64,000 bases of DNA. Origin: Actinocorallia sp. API 0066 (GTDB lineage Bacteria; Actinomycetota; Actinomycetes; Streptosporangiales; Streptosporangiaceae). A model generated the notes under the pieces. That model was given only the letters and a program-made list of their open reading frames with translations, searched no databases and was not told the origin of the DNA. Position 1 is the first letter of the stretch. Every line of letters starts with the position of its first letter. The position numbers were made by a program, and so were the translations under genes. The DNA lies in assembly GCF_020991275.1 (NCBI RefSeq), contig NZ_JAJLQY010000003.1:62001-126000 (forward strand). The letters are read 5' to 3'. Below are positions 45,898 to 53,618 of this stretch, in pieces.

Positions 45898-48857
45898 GCA
45901 CGGCCGGGGCACCCGAGCCGGTCCTCGTCGGCTGGACCGGGCGCGGCGACGCGGCGACCCGGCGGGCCGTCCTGGCGGCCGTCGCCGCCGGGGTGCGGCG
46001 CGCGCTCGGGCCGGACGGCCCCGCGAGCCTCGCGCGGGCCGCCGCCGGGCGCGGGCCCGACGGCGGCGGCGTGTCCTGGGGCCCCGACGCGGCGGGCTCC
46101 CGGTGGGTCATGCCCGGATACGACGGCGGGGGCGCCCCGGTGGCGGTGCCGATCCTGTCGGCGCCGGGGGCGGTCGCCGACGGGGAGCGGCTGCCGCTCG
46201 GCGACGTGATCGTCAGGTCGGACTTCCCCGCGAAGCCGGTCATCAGGCTCATCGCGAACACCTGGGTCATGACGGGCGACGGTGCCCATGTGGCGTCGCC
46301 GTCGCTGGCCCGCGCGCTGGCCTGGGGCCGGGTGCTCTACCGGGCGCACGGGTTCGCCGTCCTGGAACGGCTCGACCCGCACGCCGCCGAACGGTTCGTC
46401 ATGGTGCCGCTGGCCGAGCCGCTGCTGAGCCACCGGTTCGGCGACGGCGGCCCCGCCACCACGCACCCCGGCGGGGACGGTACGCCAGGGCTGCGGGTCG
46501 GCCAGGGCAGGGTGCAGCCGCTCAAGGGTCTCAGCGTCGTCGCCGTCGCGACCGGCGACGGCCACTACGCCGTCGACCTCGCCCCCCGCGCGCGCTGGGG
46601 CCCGGCGGCGCTGCGCCGCGAGGTCGCGCGCACGCCGCGCGCCGAGCGGCTCGACCCGGCCGTCACGGCCCGCGTCGCCGAGTCCCTGCTGACGGCGGAG
46701 GGCACCGGCGCGGAGCCGGGCACCGCCGACGACGTGATGCTCAGGCACATCGTCGCCATGGACCGCGACATATTCGCGGCGCTGCCCTGGGAGCGGCGCG
46801 CCGCGTTCCTCACCGTGCTGTCCGGGCTGCGGTGGCCGAGTGCCCGGCAGAAGCGGGCGATGGTCGAGCTGGTCGCCTCCGCGCGCAGCGGCGCCGAACT
46901 GGAGGCGATGGCGGCGATCCTCCGGGAGAACGGCGCCTACGGGCGGCTGTTCACCACGCTCGACGGCTCGGTCGTCGAGCTGCTGCTCGTCCTGGGCCGC
47001 ACCCGTCCGCGCCGTCCGATGAGCCCGCGGTTCGTCGGCGCGCTGTTCCGCGACCTCAGCCTCCTGCCCTCGTCCGGGGAGGACGCCCAGGCGCCGGACG
47101 TGCTGCGCCGGACGCGCGTCGCGGCCAACGGGCTGAGCCTGTGGGTGCGCTCGACGGTCGACGGCGTCATCGACCTGTTCACCCACCCGCCGGCCGAGCT
47201 GATCAGGGGCGTCGCGCACCTCGCGGAGTTCGTGCTCCTCGTCCGCCTGGCCACCGGCGTCCCGCCCGACCCGGCGGCGGAGGCGGAGCTCAAGCTGATC
47301 GCCGACCAGGCGGGCGCCGCGATCCGCACCGCGATGGCCGGGCTCGAATACGCCGAGGAACTCGGCACGCCCTACGGGAACCGGGGCGGCGGCGCGCACG
47401 TCAGCGGCGACCTCGCCGGGACGCTGGCGACGGCGCTGGCCGTCGAGATCCTCAGCTGGTTCGTCGGCATCGGTGAGATCAAGGACGTGCTCAAGGCCGC
47501 CGAGCTGGGCGAACGGCTCGCCGCGCTGCTGAAGGTGCTGGCGGCGGCGCGCGGGCTCGGCGGTACTGCGGCGAAGGCGGGCAAGGTCGCTCAGCTCGAC
47601 CGGTTCGTCGCCGCGCTGGCCAGGGTCGCGATGCTCAGGGACCTGAACGCGGCGGCGCGGGCGGCGCGCCTGCTCCCGGCCGCGCACCTCGCCGAGCTCG
47701 TCCGGCTCGCCGAACTCCTCGACGTCCCGGCGGGCGCGAAGGCCAAGGCGCTGCGGGAGCTGGCGCACGCCAAGAACGTCCTGCCCGAGGTGCGGCGGCT
47801 CGCGGACGCGCTGTCCCTCGCGCGGCGGTTCGAGCGCAGGGCGGCGGCGGTCGGCGGTGTCACCGAGGACATGGCGGCGGCGCTGCGGCGGCTGCTCGAC
47901 ACCGGCTGGGCCCGGCCGACCCTGGCGGAGCTGGTGGACGCCGTCCCGGCCGAGCGGCTCGGCGCGTGGTCACGCGCCGTCGTCGCGCTGCGACCCGACC
48001 AGGTGACGGCCCTCGGCGCGGAGGCGCTGCAGGCGCTCGCGTACTGGCCGCGCTCGTTGGCGTTCGTCGTCGAGACCGGCGGCGACGTCTACCTCACCCT
48101 GCTGCGCCGCCACGGCGGCCGCCAGGAGACCGTGGACGTCCTGCTGCACAGCCTCGACCTGTGGCGGGCCGAACTCGGCGGCCCCGCGAGCTACCAGCGG
48201 CTGCTCGACCGGCTGGCGCGCGGCGAGAAGGCGGCCTTCGGCGAGCTGGCCCAGCGGATCTCCAGGGAGGCGGAGGCGGCGCGGGACCGGCTGCGCGCGG
48301 CGGGTCGGCGGCGGCTGCTCCGCGAACACGAAGAGGCCGTGCGGAGGGCGGCCGAGCTGCGCGGGCAGGGCCGTACCACCGAGGCCGCCGAGGTGCTCGC
48401 CCGGCACGACGAGTTCGCGGCATGGCTCGGACGGCTCTCCGACCGCGAGCTGTCCGGCCTCGACCACGTCGCCCGGCTCACCGAGAACGCCCCGTTCCGG
48501 TGGCAGGAGATCCTCGACCTGCCCGCCGCCCACCGGGCCGAACTGCTGGTGCTGGTCGACGACATCGCGAGCGCGGTGCCCGGCGGCCGTCTCCTGAGCG
48601 GGGCCGCCTCCTTCGTCGAGCGGCAGCTCGTCGAGGACCTGTCCGCGCACGCCGCGACCGGCTACCGGGACCTCATGTACCTCTACCACCCGAGCGTGGA
48701 AGCCGAGCTTCCCCAGCTCGGGGAGCGCATGCTCCGGCTCTTCGACACGCCCGCGCTGACCGCCGAGCTGGCCGGGGCGGGGCAGGATCCCGGCGTCGCG
48801 AAGGCCGCGTTCCGGGAGTGGCTCAAGGCGGGCAACCTGCGCGTCTACGGGCGGTGA
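45894..48857 (+). CDS. 987-residue helical protein of the tail operon, tape-measure or effector candidate
   Basis: The ATG overlaps the previous stop (ATGA). The first 240 residues are mixed alpha/beta (VIRLIANTWVMTGDGAHVAS). Residues about 280-340 are a helical block similar in style to the preceding gene product (DIFAALPWERRAAFLTVLSG, AMAAILRENGAYGRLFTTLD). Residues about 500-960 are nearly all helix, Ala/Leu/Arg/Glu-rich, including IGEIKDVLKAAELGERLAAL and long heptad-like runs near 800-830. A hydrophobic stretch lies near 505-525. Length and helicity suit a tape measure; no enzymatic motif is seen. The next gene follows after 39 bases with its own GGAGGACGG. Confidence 0.65.
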   Translation: MSTAGAPEPVLVGWTGRGDAATRRAVLAAVAAGVRRALGPDGPASLARAAAGRGPDGGGVSWGPDAAGSRWVMPGYDGGGAPVAVPILSAPGAVADGERLPLGDVIVRSDFPAKPVIRLIANTWVMTGDGAHVASPSLARALAWGRVLYRAHGFAVLERLDPHAAERFVMVPLAEPLLSHRFGDGGPATTHPGGDGTPGLRVGQGRVQPLKGLSVVAVATGDGHYAVDLAPRARWGPAALRREVARTPRAERLDPAVTARVAESLLTAEGTGAEPGTADDVMLRHIVAMDRDIFAALPWERRAAFLTVLSGLRWPSARQKRAMVELVASARSGAELEAMAAILRENGAYGRLFTTLDGSVVELLLVLGRTRPRRPMSPRFVGALFRDLSLLPSSGEDAQAPDVLRRTRVAANGLSLWVRSTVDGVIDLFTHPPAELIRGVAHLAEFVLLVRLATGVPPDPAAEAELKLIADQAGAAIRTAMAGLEYAEELGTPYGNRGGGAHVSGDLAGTLATALAVEILSWFVGIGEIKDVLKAAELGERLAALLKVLAAARGLGGTAAKAGKVAQLDRFVAALARVAMLRDLNAAARAARLLPAAHLAELVRLAELLDVPAGAKAKALRELAHAKNVLPEVRRLADALSLARRFERRAAAVGGVTEDMAAALRRLLDTGWARPTLAELVDAVPAERLGAWSRAVVALRPDQVTALGAEALQALAYWPRSLAFVVETGGDVYLTLLRRHGGRQETVDVLLHSLDLWRAELGGPASYQRLLDRLARGEKAAFGELAQRISREAEAARDRLRAAGRRRLLREHEEAVRRAAELRGQGRTTEAAEVLARHDEFAAWLGRLSDRELSGLDHVARLTENAPFRWQEILDLPAAHRAELLVLVDDIASAVPGGRLLSGAASFVERQLVEDLSAHAATGYRDLMYLYHPSVEAELPQLGERMLRLFDTPALTAELAGAGQDPGVAKAAFREWLKAGNLRVYGR

Positions 48858-48896
48858 GCGCGATGACCGTGCGCGGGATCCGGCGAAGGAGGACGG

Positions 48897-49403
48897 ATGG
48901 CGAACACACCGGTGCTGATCGGCCCGGTGCCGCTGCTGTACGTGCAGCGGCTCAGCATCACCGAGGGCTACCAGATCGAGCGGATCGCGGGCAGCCGCTT
49001 CTCGCAGGCGATCGCCCCGACGGCGAAGACCATCACCGTCGAGGCGGTGCTGCCCGGACCGGGTCGGCTGCTGGTGAAGAAGCAGTTGGAGGCGCTGGCG
49101 CTGGTCTCCCGGACGGTGGTCGCCGCGACGGCGCCGCTGCTCGCCGTCGCCGGGATCCCCGTGGTGTCCGGCCTGACCGTGAGCCTCGACATGCAGATCA
49201 CCGACCTGCGGTTCGCCCAGTCGGCGACCCAGCGGGAGGCGCTGGAGGCGAGCGTCACGCTCCGGCACGTCCCCCGGTCGAGCATCACGGCGGCGCTCGG
49301 CGAGGCGGCCGACCTCGCGCTCGCGGCGGCCACCGCGCTGTCCGGGCCGACCCCGCCCGCCGCCGCCGTGCCGCGCGCCGCGACCGCGCCGCTGGGCGGG
49401 TGA
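48897..49403 (+). CDS. Baseplate/tube adaptor protein
   Basis: The 168-residue protein has VQRLSITEGYQIERIAGSRF, ITVEAVLPGPGRLLVKKQLE and SLDMQITDLRFAQSATQREA, a strand pattern like the phage baseplate adaptor proteins that sit between tape measure and hub. An Ala/Pro-rich tail (about 140-168) follows. No LysM motif, which many contractile systems have in this position. The next gene overlaps by four bases. Identification is by synteny and overall shape. Confidence 0.62.
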   Translation: MANTPVLIGPVPLLYVQRLSITEGYQIERIAGSRFSQAIAPTAKTITVEAVLPGPGRLLVKKQLEALALVSRTVVAATAPLLAVAGIPVVSGLTVSLDMQITDLRFAQSATQREALEASVTLRHVPRSSITAALGEAADLALAAATALSGPTPPAAAVPRAATAPLGG

Positions 49404-49789
49404 GCGCGGTGGAGGTCGACCTGTCCCGGTTCCTGCGGCTGCCCGTGCAGGCCGACGACGGCTTCCCGCAGGCGTTCCGGCTCTCCCTCGGCACCGCCGT
49501 CTACACCGTCGCGCTCACGGTGACCGTCGTCGAGGAGGAGACGCTGGCGACGGGACGCAAGCTCGTGCTGCCCGAGCCCGGCGCCTTCATGGTCGCAACG
49601 GTGACGCGCGAGACGCCGGGGCCGCCCCGTGTCGTGCTGCGCCGCAAGCTCGTACCGGGGCTCACGTACGAGGCGGCCGAGCTGGAGTTCGTCGCGGTGT
49701 CGATGGTCGTCGACCCGCGCAACCTGGGCGCGGCGGGCGCCTTCGGATCCGAGGTCGTGGCGGGGGTGGCGGCGCGATGGGCTTTGTGA
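49400..49789 (+). CDS. Small baseplate protein, plug or XkdM/hub-adaptor-like
   Basis: The 129-residue beta-rich protein starts at GTG 49400 (SAVEVDLSRFLRLPVQADDG). Strands FRLSLGTAVYTVALTVTVVE and YEAAELEFVAVSMVVDPRNL resemble small tail proteins encoded just before the hub in contractile and Siphovirus-like tails. It overlaps the previous gene by four and the hub gene by 13 bases. Function inferred only from place. Confidence 0.6.
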   Translation: MSAVEVDLSRFLRLPVQADDGFPQAFRLSLGTAVYTVALTVTVVEEETLATGRKLVLPEPGAFMVATVTRETPGPPRVVLRRKLVPGLTYEAAELEFVAVSMVVDPRNLGAAGAFGSEVVAGVAARWAL

Positions 49790-51537
49790 TCTGGTTCCAG
49801 GCGCGGATCGAGAAGGCCGCGTTCGGCGGGCTGCTGCCGCTGCGGGTCTCCAACGACGTGTTCGGCGGCGAGTACGTGCTCGACGCCGAGATCAGGATCG
49901 ACCTGGTGAGCGGCGCGGCGGCCAGCACGTTCTCGATCACCTTCACCAGCCTGCCCGCCGACGTCGTGGAGACGCTGCGGTCACGGCACGCGGCCGCGCT
50001 CGCGGGCGGGAAGCCGCTGTCCGTGGTGCTCAGCCTCGGCTACTTCGACGACCCGGACGGCAGGTCGGCCCCGGTGGTCCGGGGCGTCGTCACCTCGATC
50101 CGCACCCGCGTGAGCGAATCCGGCGAGCTGCTCACCGACCTGCGGGGCATGGAGGCCGCCGGCTTCCAACTGCTGCGGACGGCGATACGGGCGAGCCACG
50201 CCGACGGGCCGCTCACCGCCGCCGTCAAGGCGATCGCCAAGGCGGCGAGCGGCGCCGGGGACGCCCTCGCCGTCGCGGCGGCCGGGCTGCCCGAGGCCGA
50301 GTGCTTCACCCTGCGCGCGGGCGACGGGCTTGAGGCGCTCCGGCAGGTCGCCGACTTCGCAAAAGCGCCGCTCGTCATCGGCGACGGCACGATCCGCGTC
50401 GGCACCGCCGTCGGCACCGGAACACCGCTGCGGTTCACCGCCACGGACAACATCGTCACCCTCACCCACGTCCAGGAGGACCCGGAGGACCTCGTCCCGC
50501 GCCCGCCCGACACCGGCGCCGACGACCCGCTCGGCGCCGCTGCGGGCGCCGTCGCGGCGCTCGCCGGGGTGGGCCCGGCCGGGAAGGCGGACGCGGCGCG
50601 CACGAGCGTGGAGCTGACCGTGCTCGGCGACCCCGCCATCCGGCCGGGGCTCCCGGCCGTCCTGGAGCCCGCGGACGGCCGGGACGCGCCGCCCGGCACG
50701 CTCCGCGTCGAGCGGGCCGTCCACGTGTTCGGCCGCCACGGGTACACCTGCGACGTGACGCTCGTGGTCGCGGAGCCGGGCCGCAGGGCGGTCCGCACGA
50801 GCGGCGCCGACGGGCTCGCCCGGCGTTTCCGCGACCTCGCCGAATCCGTCAGGACCGAGCATCCCGCGATCGACGTCGGCGAGGTCGCGCGGTACCGGGA
50901 CGGCCGCACCGGCGGGCACCTGGCCGACCTGCGCTACGGGCAGTCCCCCGCCGCCGACGTCGTCGCGCCGAGCGTCGAGACCGAGGTGGACCGCGAGCCC
51001 CTGCTGCGCGCCAGGCCGATGGCGTCGCCGTTCGCCTTCCACAACTGCGGGCTGATGGTCCCGGTGCTGCCCGGCATGCGCGCCGTCCTCGCGCACAACC
51101 GGGGCCTGGTCAACGACGCCGTCGTCACCGGGTTCCTCTGGCCGGAGAAGCCCGCGTCCACCCCGCCGAAGAACAGGCCGGGCGACTGGTGGCTCTGCCT
51201 GCCGACCGGGCTCGACGCCACGGGCCTGCCCACCGGCAAGGGCGTCAACGACCTCACCGACGCCCGAGGCCGACGGGTCGTGCAGGTCAAGGGGCTGCGC
51301 GTCGCCATCGGGGACAGGCTGCTGCCGGAGGTCGGCGAGCGGCCTACCGTCCCGGACGACCTCGACGGCAGGCTCGTCATCGAGCACGCGAGCGGCACCA
51401 CCGTCACCGTCGCGCCCGACGGCGGCGTGACCATCGACGCCGGAGCCGGAACCATCACGCTGCGCGGCGGGACGGCGTCCCTCACGCTCGGCGACGGAAA
51501 GATCAAGCTCAGCGGCGCTCCCGTGGAGGTGGCCTGA
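49777..51537 (+). CDS. Baseplate hub and central spike, gp27/gp5 (VgrG-like) fusion
   Basis: The 586-residue protein has an N-terminal hub-like beta region (VFGGEYVLDAEIRIDLVSGA, SIRTRVSESGELLTDLRGME; late-control gene D type), an OB-like middle at about 400-500 (CGLMVPVLPGMRAVLAHNRG, DAVVTGFLWPEKPAST) and a C-terminal repeated-strand needle at about 540-586 (VIEHASGTTVTVAPDGGVTI, GAGTITLRGGTASLTLGDGK). This matches VgrG and tail-spike trimers. Its TGA shares one base with the ATG of the PAAR-like gene, so spike and tip are made together. Confidence 0.85.
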   Translation: MGFVIWFQARIEKAAFGGLLPLRVSNDVFGGEYVLDAEIRIDLVSGAAASTFSITFTSLPADVVETLRSRHAAALAGGKPLSVVLSLGYFDDPDGRSAPVVRGVVTSIRTRVSESGELLTDLRGMEAAGFQLLRTAIRASHADGPLTAAVKAIAKAASGAGDALAVAAAGLPEAECFTLRAGDGLEALRQVADFAKAPLVIGDGTIRVGTAVGTGTPLRFTATDNIVTLTHVQEDPEDLVPRPPDTGADDPLGAAAGAVAALAGVGPAGKADAARTSVELTVLGDPAIRPGLPAVLEPADGRDAPPGTLRVERAVHVFGRHGYTCDVTLVVAEPGRRAVRTSGADGLARRFRDLAESVRTEHPAIDVGEVARYRDGRTGGHLADLRYGQSPAADVVAPSVETEVDREPLLRARPMASPFAFHNCGLMVPVLPGMRAVLAHNRGLVNDAVVTGFLWPEKPASTPPKNRPGDWWLCLPTGLDATGLPTGKGVNDLTDARGRRVVQVKGLRVAIGDRLLPEVGERPTVPDDLDGRLVIEHASGTTVTVAPDGGVTIDAGAGTITLRGGTASLTLGDGKIKLSGAPVEVA

Positions 51538-51875
51538 TGCCGCACGTCCTCAACGCCAACGCCTCGATCGGCTGCGGGCACGGCGGCACCGTCGGCGTCG
51601 GCGCCGGACAGGGCGCGCTCCGCGCGGGCGGCGCGCCCGTGCTCGTCGCCGGCGACCTCGACGGCCGTCCGATCAGCGGGTGCGCCACCCCTGACAGCGC
51701 GGGCGTGACAGCCAAGTGTTGGGCTGTCGTCTCGGTACTCGGCGGCGCCTCGGCGACGCTCTTCGCGGGCGGCCGCCCCGTCCTCCTGGACACCGTGCGC
51801 GGCGTGACGAACGGCGTCCCGCCCGGCGTCCTCGTGGTGCTGTCCCCCGGGCAGGCGACGTTGCGCGCCCACTGA
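51537..51875 (+). CDS. PAAR-like spike tip protein
   Basis: The 112-residue protein is Gly- and Ala-rich with short strands. Residues SIGCGHGGTV (about 10-19) and SGCATPDSAGVTAKCW (about 46-61) supply His and Cys residues that could bind a metal at the tip, as PAAR proteins do. GQGALRAGGAPVLVAGD resembles the conserved PAAR core. It follows the spike gene with a one-base overlap, which is the usual order. Confidence 0.8.
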   Translation: MPHVLNANASIGCGHGGTVGVGAGQGALRAGGAPVLVAGDLDGRPISGCATPDSAGVTAKCWAVVSVLGGASATLFAGGRPVLLDTVRGVTNGVPPGVLVVLSPGQATLRAH

Positions 51876-51907
51876 CCCCCGCCCGAACCCGTCCACGAGG
51901 AGGACCC

Positions 51908-52303
51908 ATGGCGACACCGACCGGCCTCGGCCGCGGCCTCGCGCTGCGCGACGGCGACCTCGTCCTCGACGGCGGCCGCCTCGCCGAGGTCGCCGGGCCC
52001 GCCAACCTCGCGCAGGCGCTCACACTGCGCGTCCTGACCCCGCTCGGCAGCGACAGGTACGCCACCACCTGCGGCTTCGACGCCGCCGCCGTGTTCACCG
52101 GGGCCGTCGGCGCCCGCGAGGCGCGCGACCTGCTGCGGCTCGGCCTCGTGCGCGCGCTCGGCGCCGACCCGCGCGTCCGGGAGATCCGCGACGTCACCGT
52201 GCTGGCGGTGCCCGGCGGCGGACGGCGCCTCTGGCGGGCCGAGGTCACCGTGCTCGGCGCGGACGGCGCGGAGCACGCCCTCGCGTTCGAGGTGGAGGTG
52301 TGA
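51908..52303 (+). CDS. gp25/W-like baseplate wedge protein
   Basis: The 131-residue protein ATG 51908 follows GAGGAGGACCC. The core EARDLLRLGLVRALGADPRV followed by REIRDVTVLAV and RAEVTVLGADG is the gp25-like fold (T4 gp25, P2 W; lysozyme-like family without lysozyme activity). It joins baseplate wedges to the sheath. It precedes the J-like gene, as in phages and injection systems. Confidence 0.88.
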   Translation: MATPTGLGRGLALRDGDLVLDGGRLAEVAGPANLAQALTLRVLTPLGSDRYATTCGFDAAAVFTGAVGAREARDLLRLGLVRALGADPRVREIRDVTVLAVPGGGRRLWRAEVTVLGADGAEHALAFEVEV

Positions 52304-52304
52304 C

Positions 52305-53618
52305 GTGGCCGAGTTCGGGGTGACCGCCCAGGGGTTCGTCCGCAAGGACTTCGCCACCCTCTTCCGCGAGGCGCGGGCGCGGGCCCGTGCCGCGTTCGGC
52401 GACGACATCGACCTGTCGCCCACCAGCGCGCTGACGAAGATCCTGCACGTGGCCGCCGCGGAGGACGCAAGGCTGTGGCGGCGCCTTGAGGACGTCTACT
52501 ACGCGCGGTTCCCGTCGTCGGCGACCGGCGCCGACCTCGACCGGCTCGGCGAGGACCTCGGACACGCCCGCCCGCACCTGTGGGCGACGGGCCGGGTGAC
52601 GATCAGCGTCGAGAACCCGCAGCCGAAGCGGATCTACGTGCTTCCGGAGGGAACGGTCCTGGTGTCGTCCGTGCCCGGCCCCGCCTTCCACACGACCGGG
52701 ACGGTACGGCTCAGCGCGGACGCCGACAGCGCCACCGTCGGGGCGCGCGCCGCCGCCCCCGGCCCGGACGGCGACGTCCCCGCCCACACCGTGACGTCCG
52801 TCGACCCGGACTACCAGCGGCGCTACCTCGGGGCGCTCCCGCCGACCTCCTTCACGGTGAGCCACCACAAGCCGTTCACCGGCGGGGCCGACAAGGAGGA
52901 CGACGAGCGGTACCGGAGCCGTCTCCTCGGCCGCCCACGGACGCTGTGGACGCCCGACGCGGTGCGCGCCGCGGTCCTCGCCGTGCCCGGCGTGCTCGAC
53001 GTGCTGCTGTCCGACCCGCTCGGCGGCGTCGACGTCGCCCAGGGCTACTTCGGCGCGTTCCCCTTCGACCAGCTCCTGTTCAGCGCGGAACGGCGGATCG
53101 GCGAGCCCTACTTCTTCGGCGTGGTCGTCGCGCACGAGTTCACCAACCCGTGGCGGACCGAGCCGCCGGGCACCGTGCCCGGCGTGTTCGAGCGGGTCAC
53201 CGCGGCCATCGACGCGGTGCGCCCGGTGGGCGTCCACCCCCAGGTCGTCGAGGCCGACCACGTCGAGGTGGGGGTGCGGGCCCGGCTCGTCATCCAGCCG
53301 GGCTACGACGCCCAGGTGCTCGTCGGGGTGCTGGCCGAGCGGCTCGCCGCCGAGATCGGCGGGCCGGTGCTGGGCCGCGACGTGCTGTTCAGCGGGGTCA
53401 TGCGGCTGCTCGCCGAACAGCCGGGCGTCAGCGACGTCCAGGACCTGCGGCTGCGGCGGTGCCCGCCCGCGTTCGGCAGGATCACCCTCGGGCAGGTCGC
53501 CTACGCGGGCGAGGCGGTCGAGGCGGGGCCGGGCGAGAACCTCACGATGGGGCCGACGGAGATCGCCGTGTTCAGCGTGGACTCCACGCTGCTCGACCTG
53601 GAAGCGGCGGGCCGATGA
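52305..53618 (+). CDS. Baseplate J-like wedge protein
   Basis: The 437-residue protein starts at GTG 52305, one base after the previous stop. Family features: FGDDIDLSPTSALTKILHVA near residue 32, SSATGADLDRLGEDLGHARP near 68, VYVLPEGTVLVSS-type strand, and the middle DDERYRSRLLGRPRTLWTPD followed by AVPGVLDVLLSDPLGGVDVA. These are diagnostic for gpJ-like baseplate proteins (P2 J, T4 gp6 relatives). The stop overlaps the next ATG. Confidence 0.92.
   Translation: MAEFGVTAQGFVRKDFATLFREARARARAAFGDDIDLSPTSALTKILHVAAAEDARLWRRLEDVYYARFPSSATGADLDRLGEDLGHARPHLWATGRVTISVENPQPKRIYVLPEGTVLVSSVPGPAFHTTGTVRLSADADSATVGARAAAPGPDGDVPAHTVTSVDPDYQRRYLGALPPTSFTVSHHKPFTGGADKEDDERYRSRLLGRPRTLWTPDAVRAAVLAVPGVLDVLLSDPLGGVDVAQGYFGAFPFDQLLFSAERRIGEPYFFGVVVAHEFTNPWRTEPPGTVPGVFERVTAAIDAVRPVGVHPQVVEADHVEVGVRARLVIQPGYDAQVLVGVLAERLAAEIGGPVLGRDVLFSGVMRLLAEQPGVSDVQDLRLRRCPPAFGRITLGQVAYAGEAVEAGPGENLTMGPTEIAVFSVDSTLLDLEAAGR

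Noticed and set aside
45540-47768. 742-codon minus-strand frame across the tail operon
   Set aside because: It is antisense to two coupled genes, Arg- and Gly-rich without family features, and explained by high GC in third positions.
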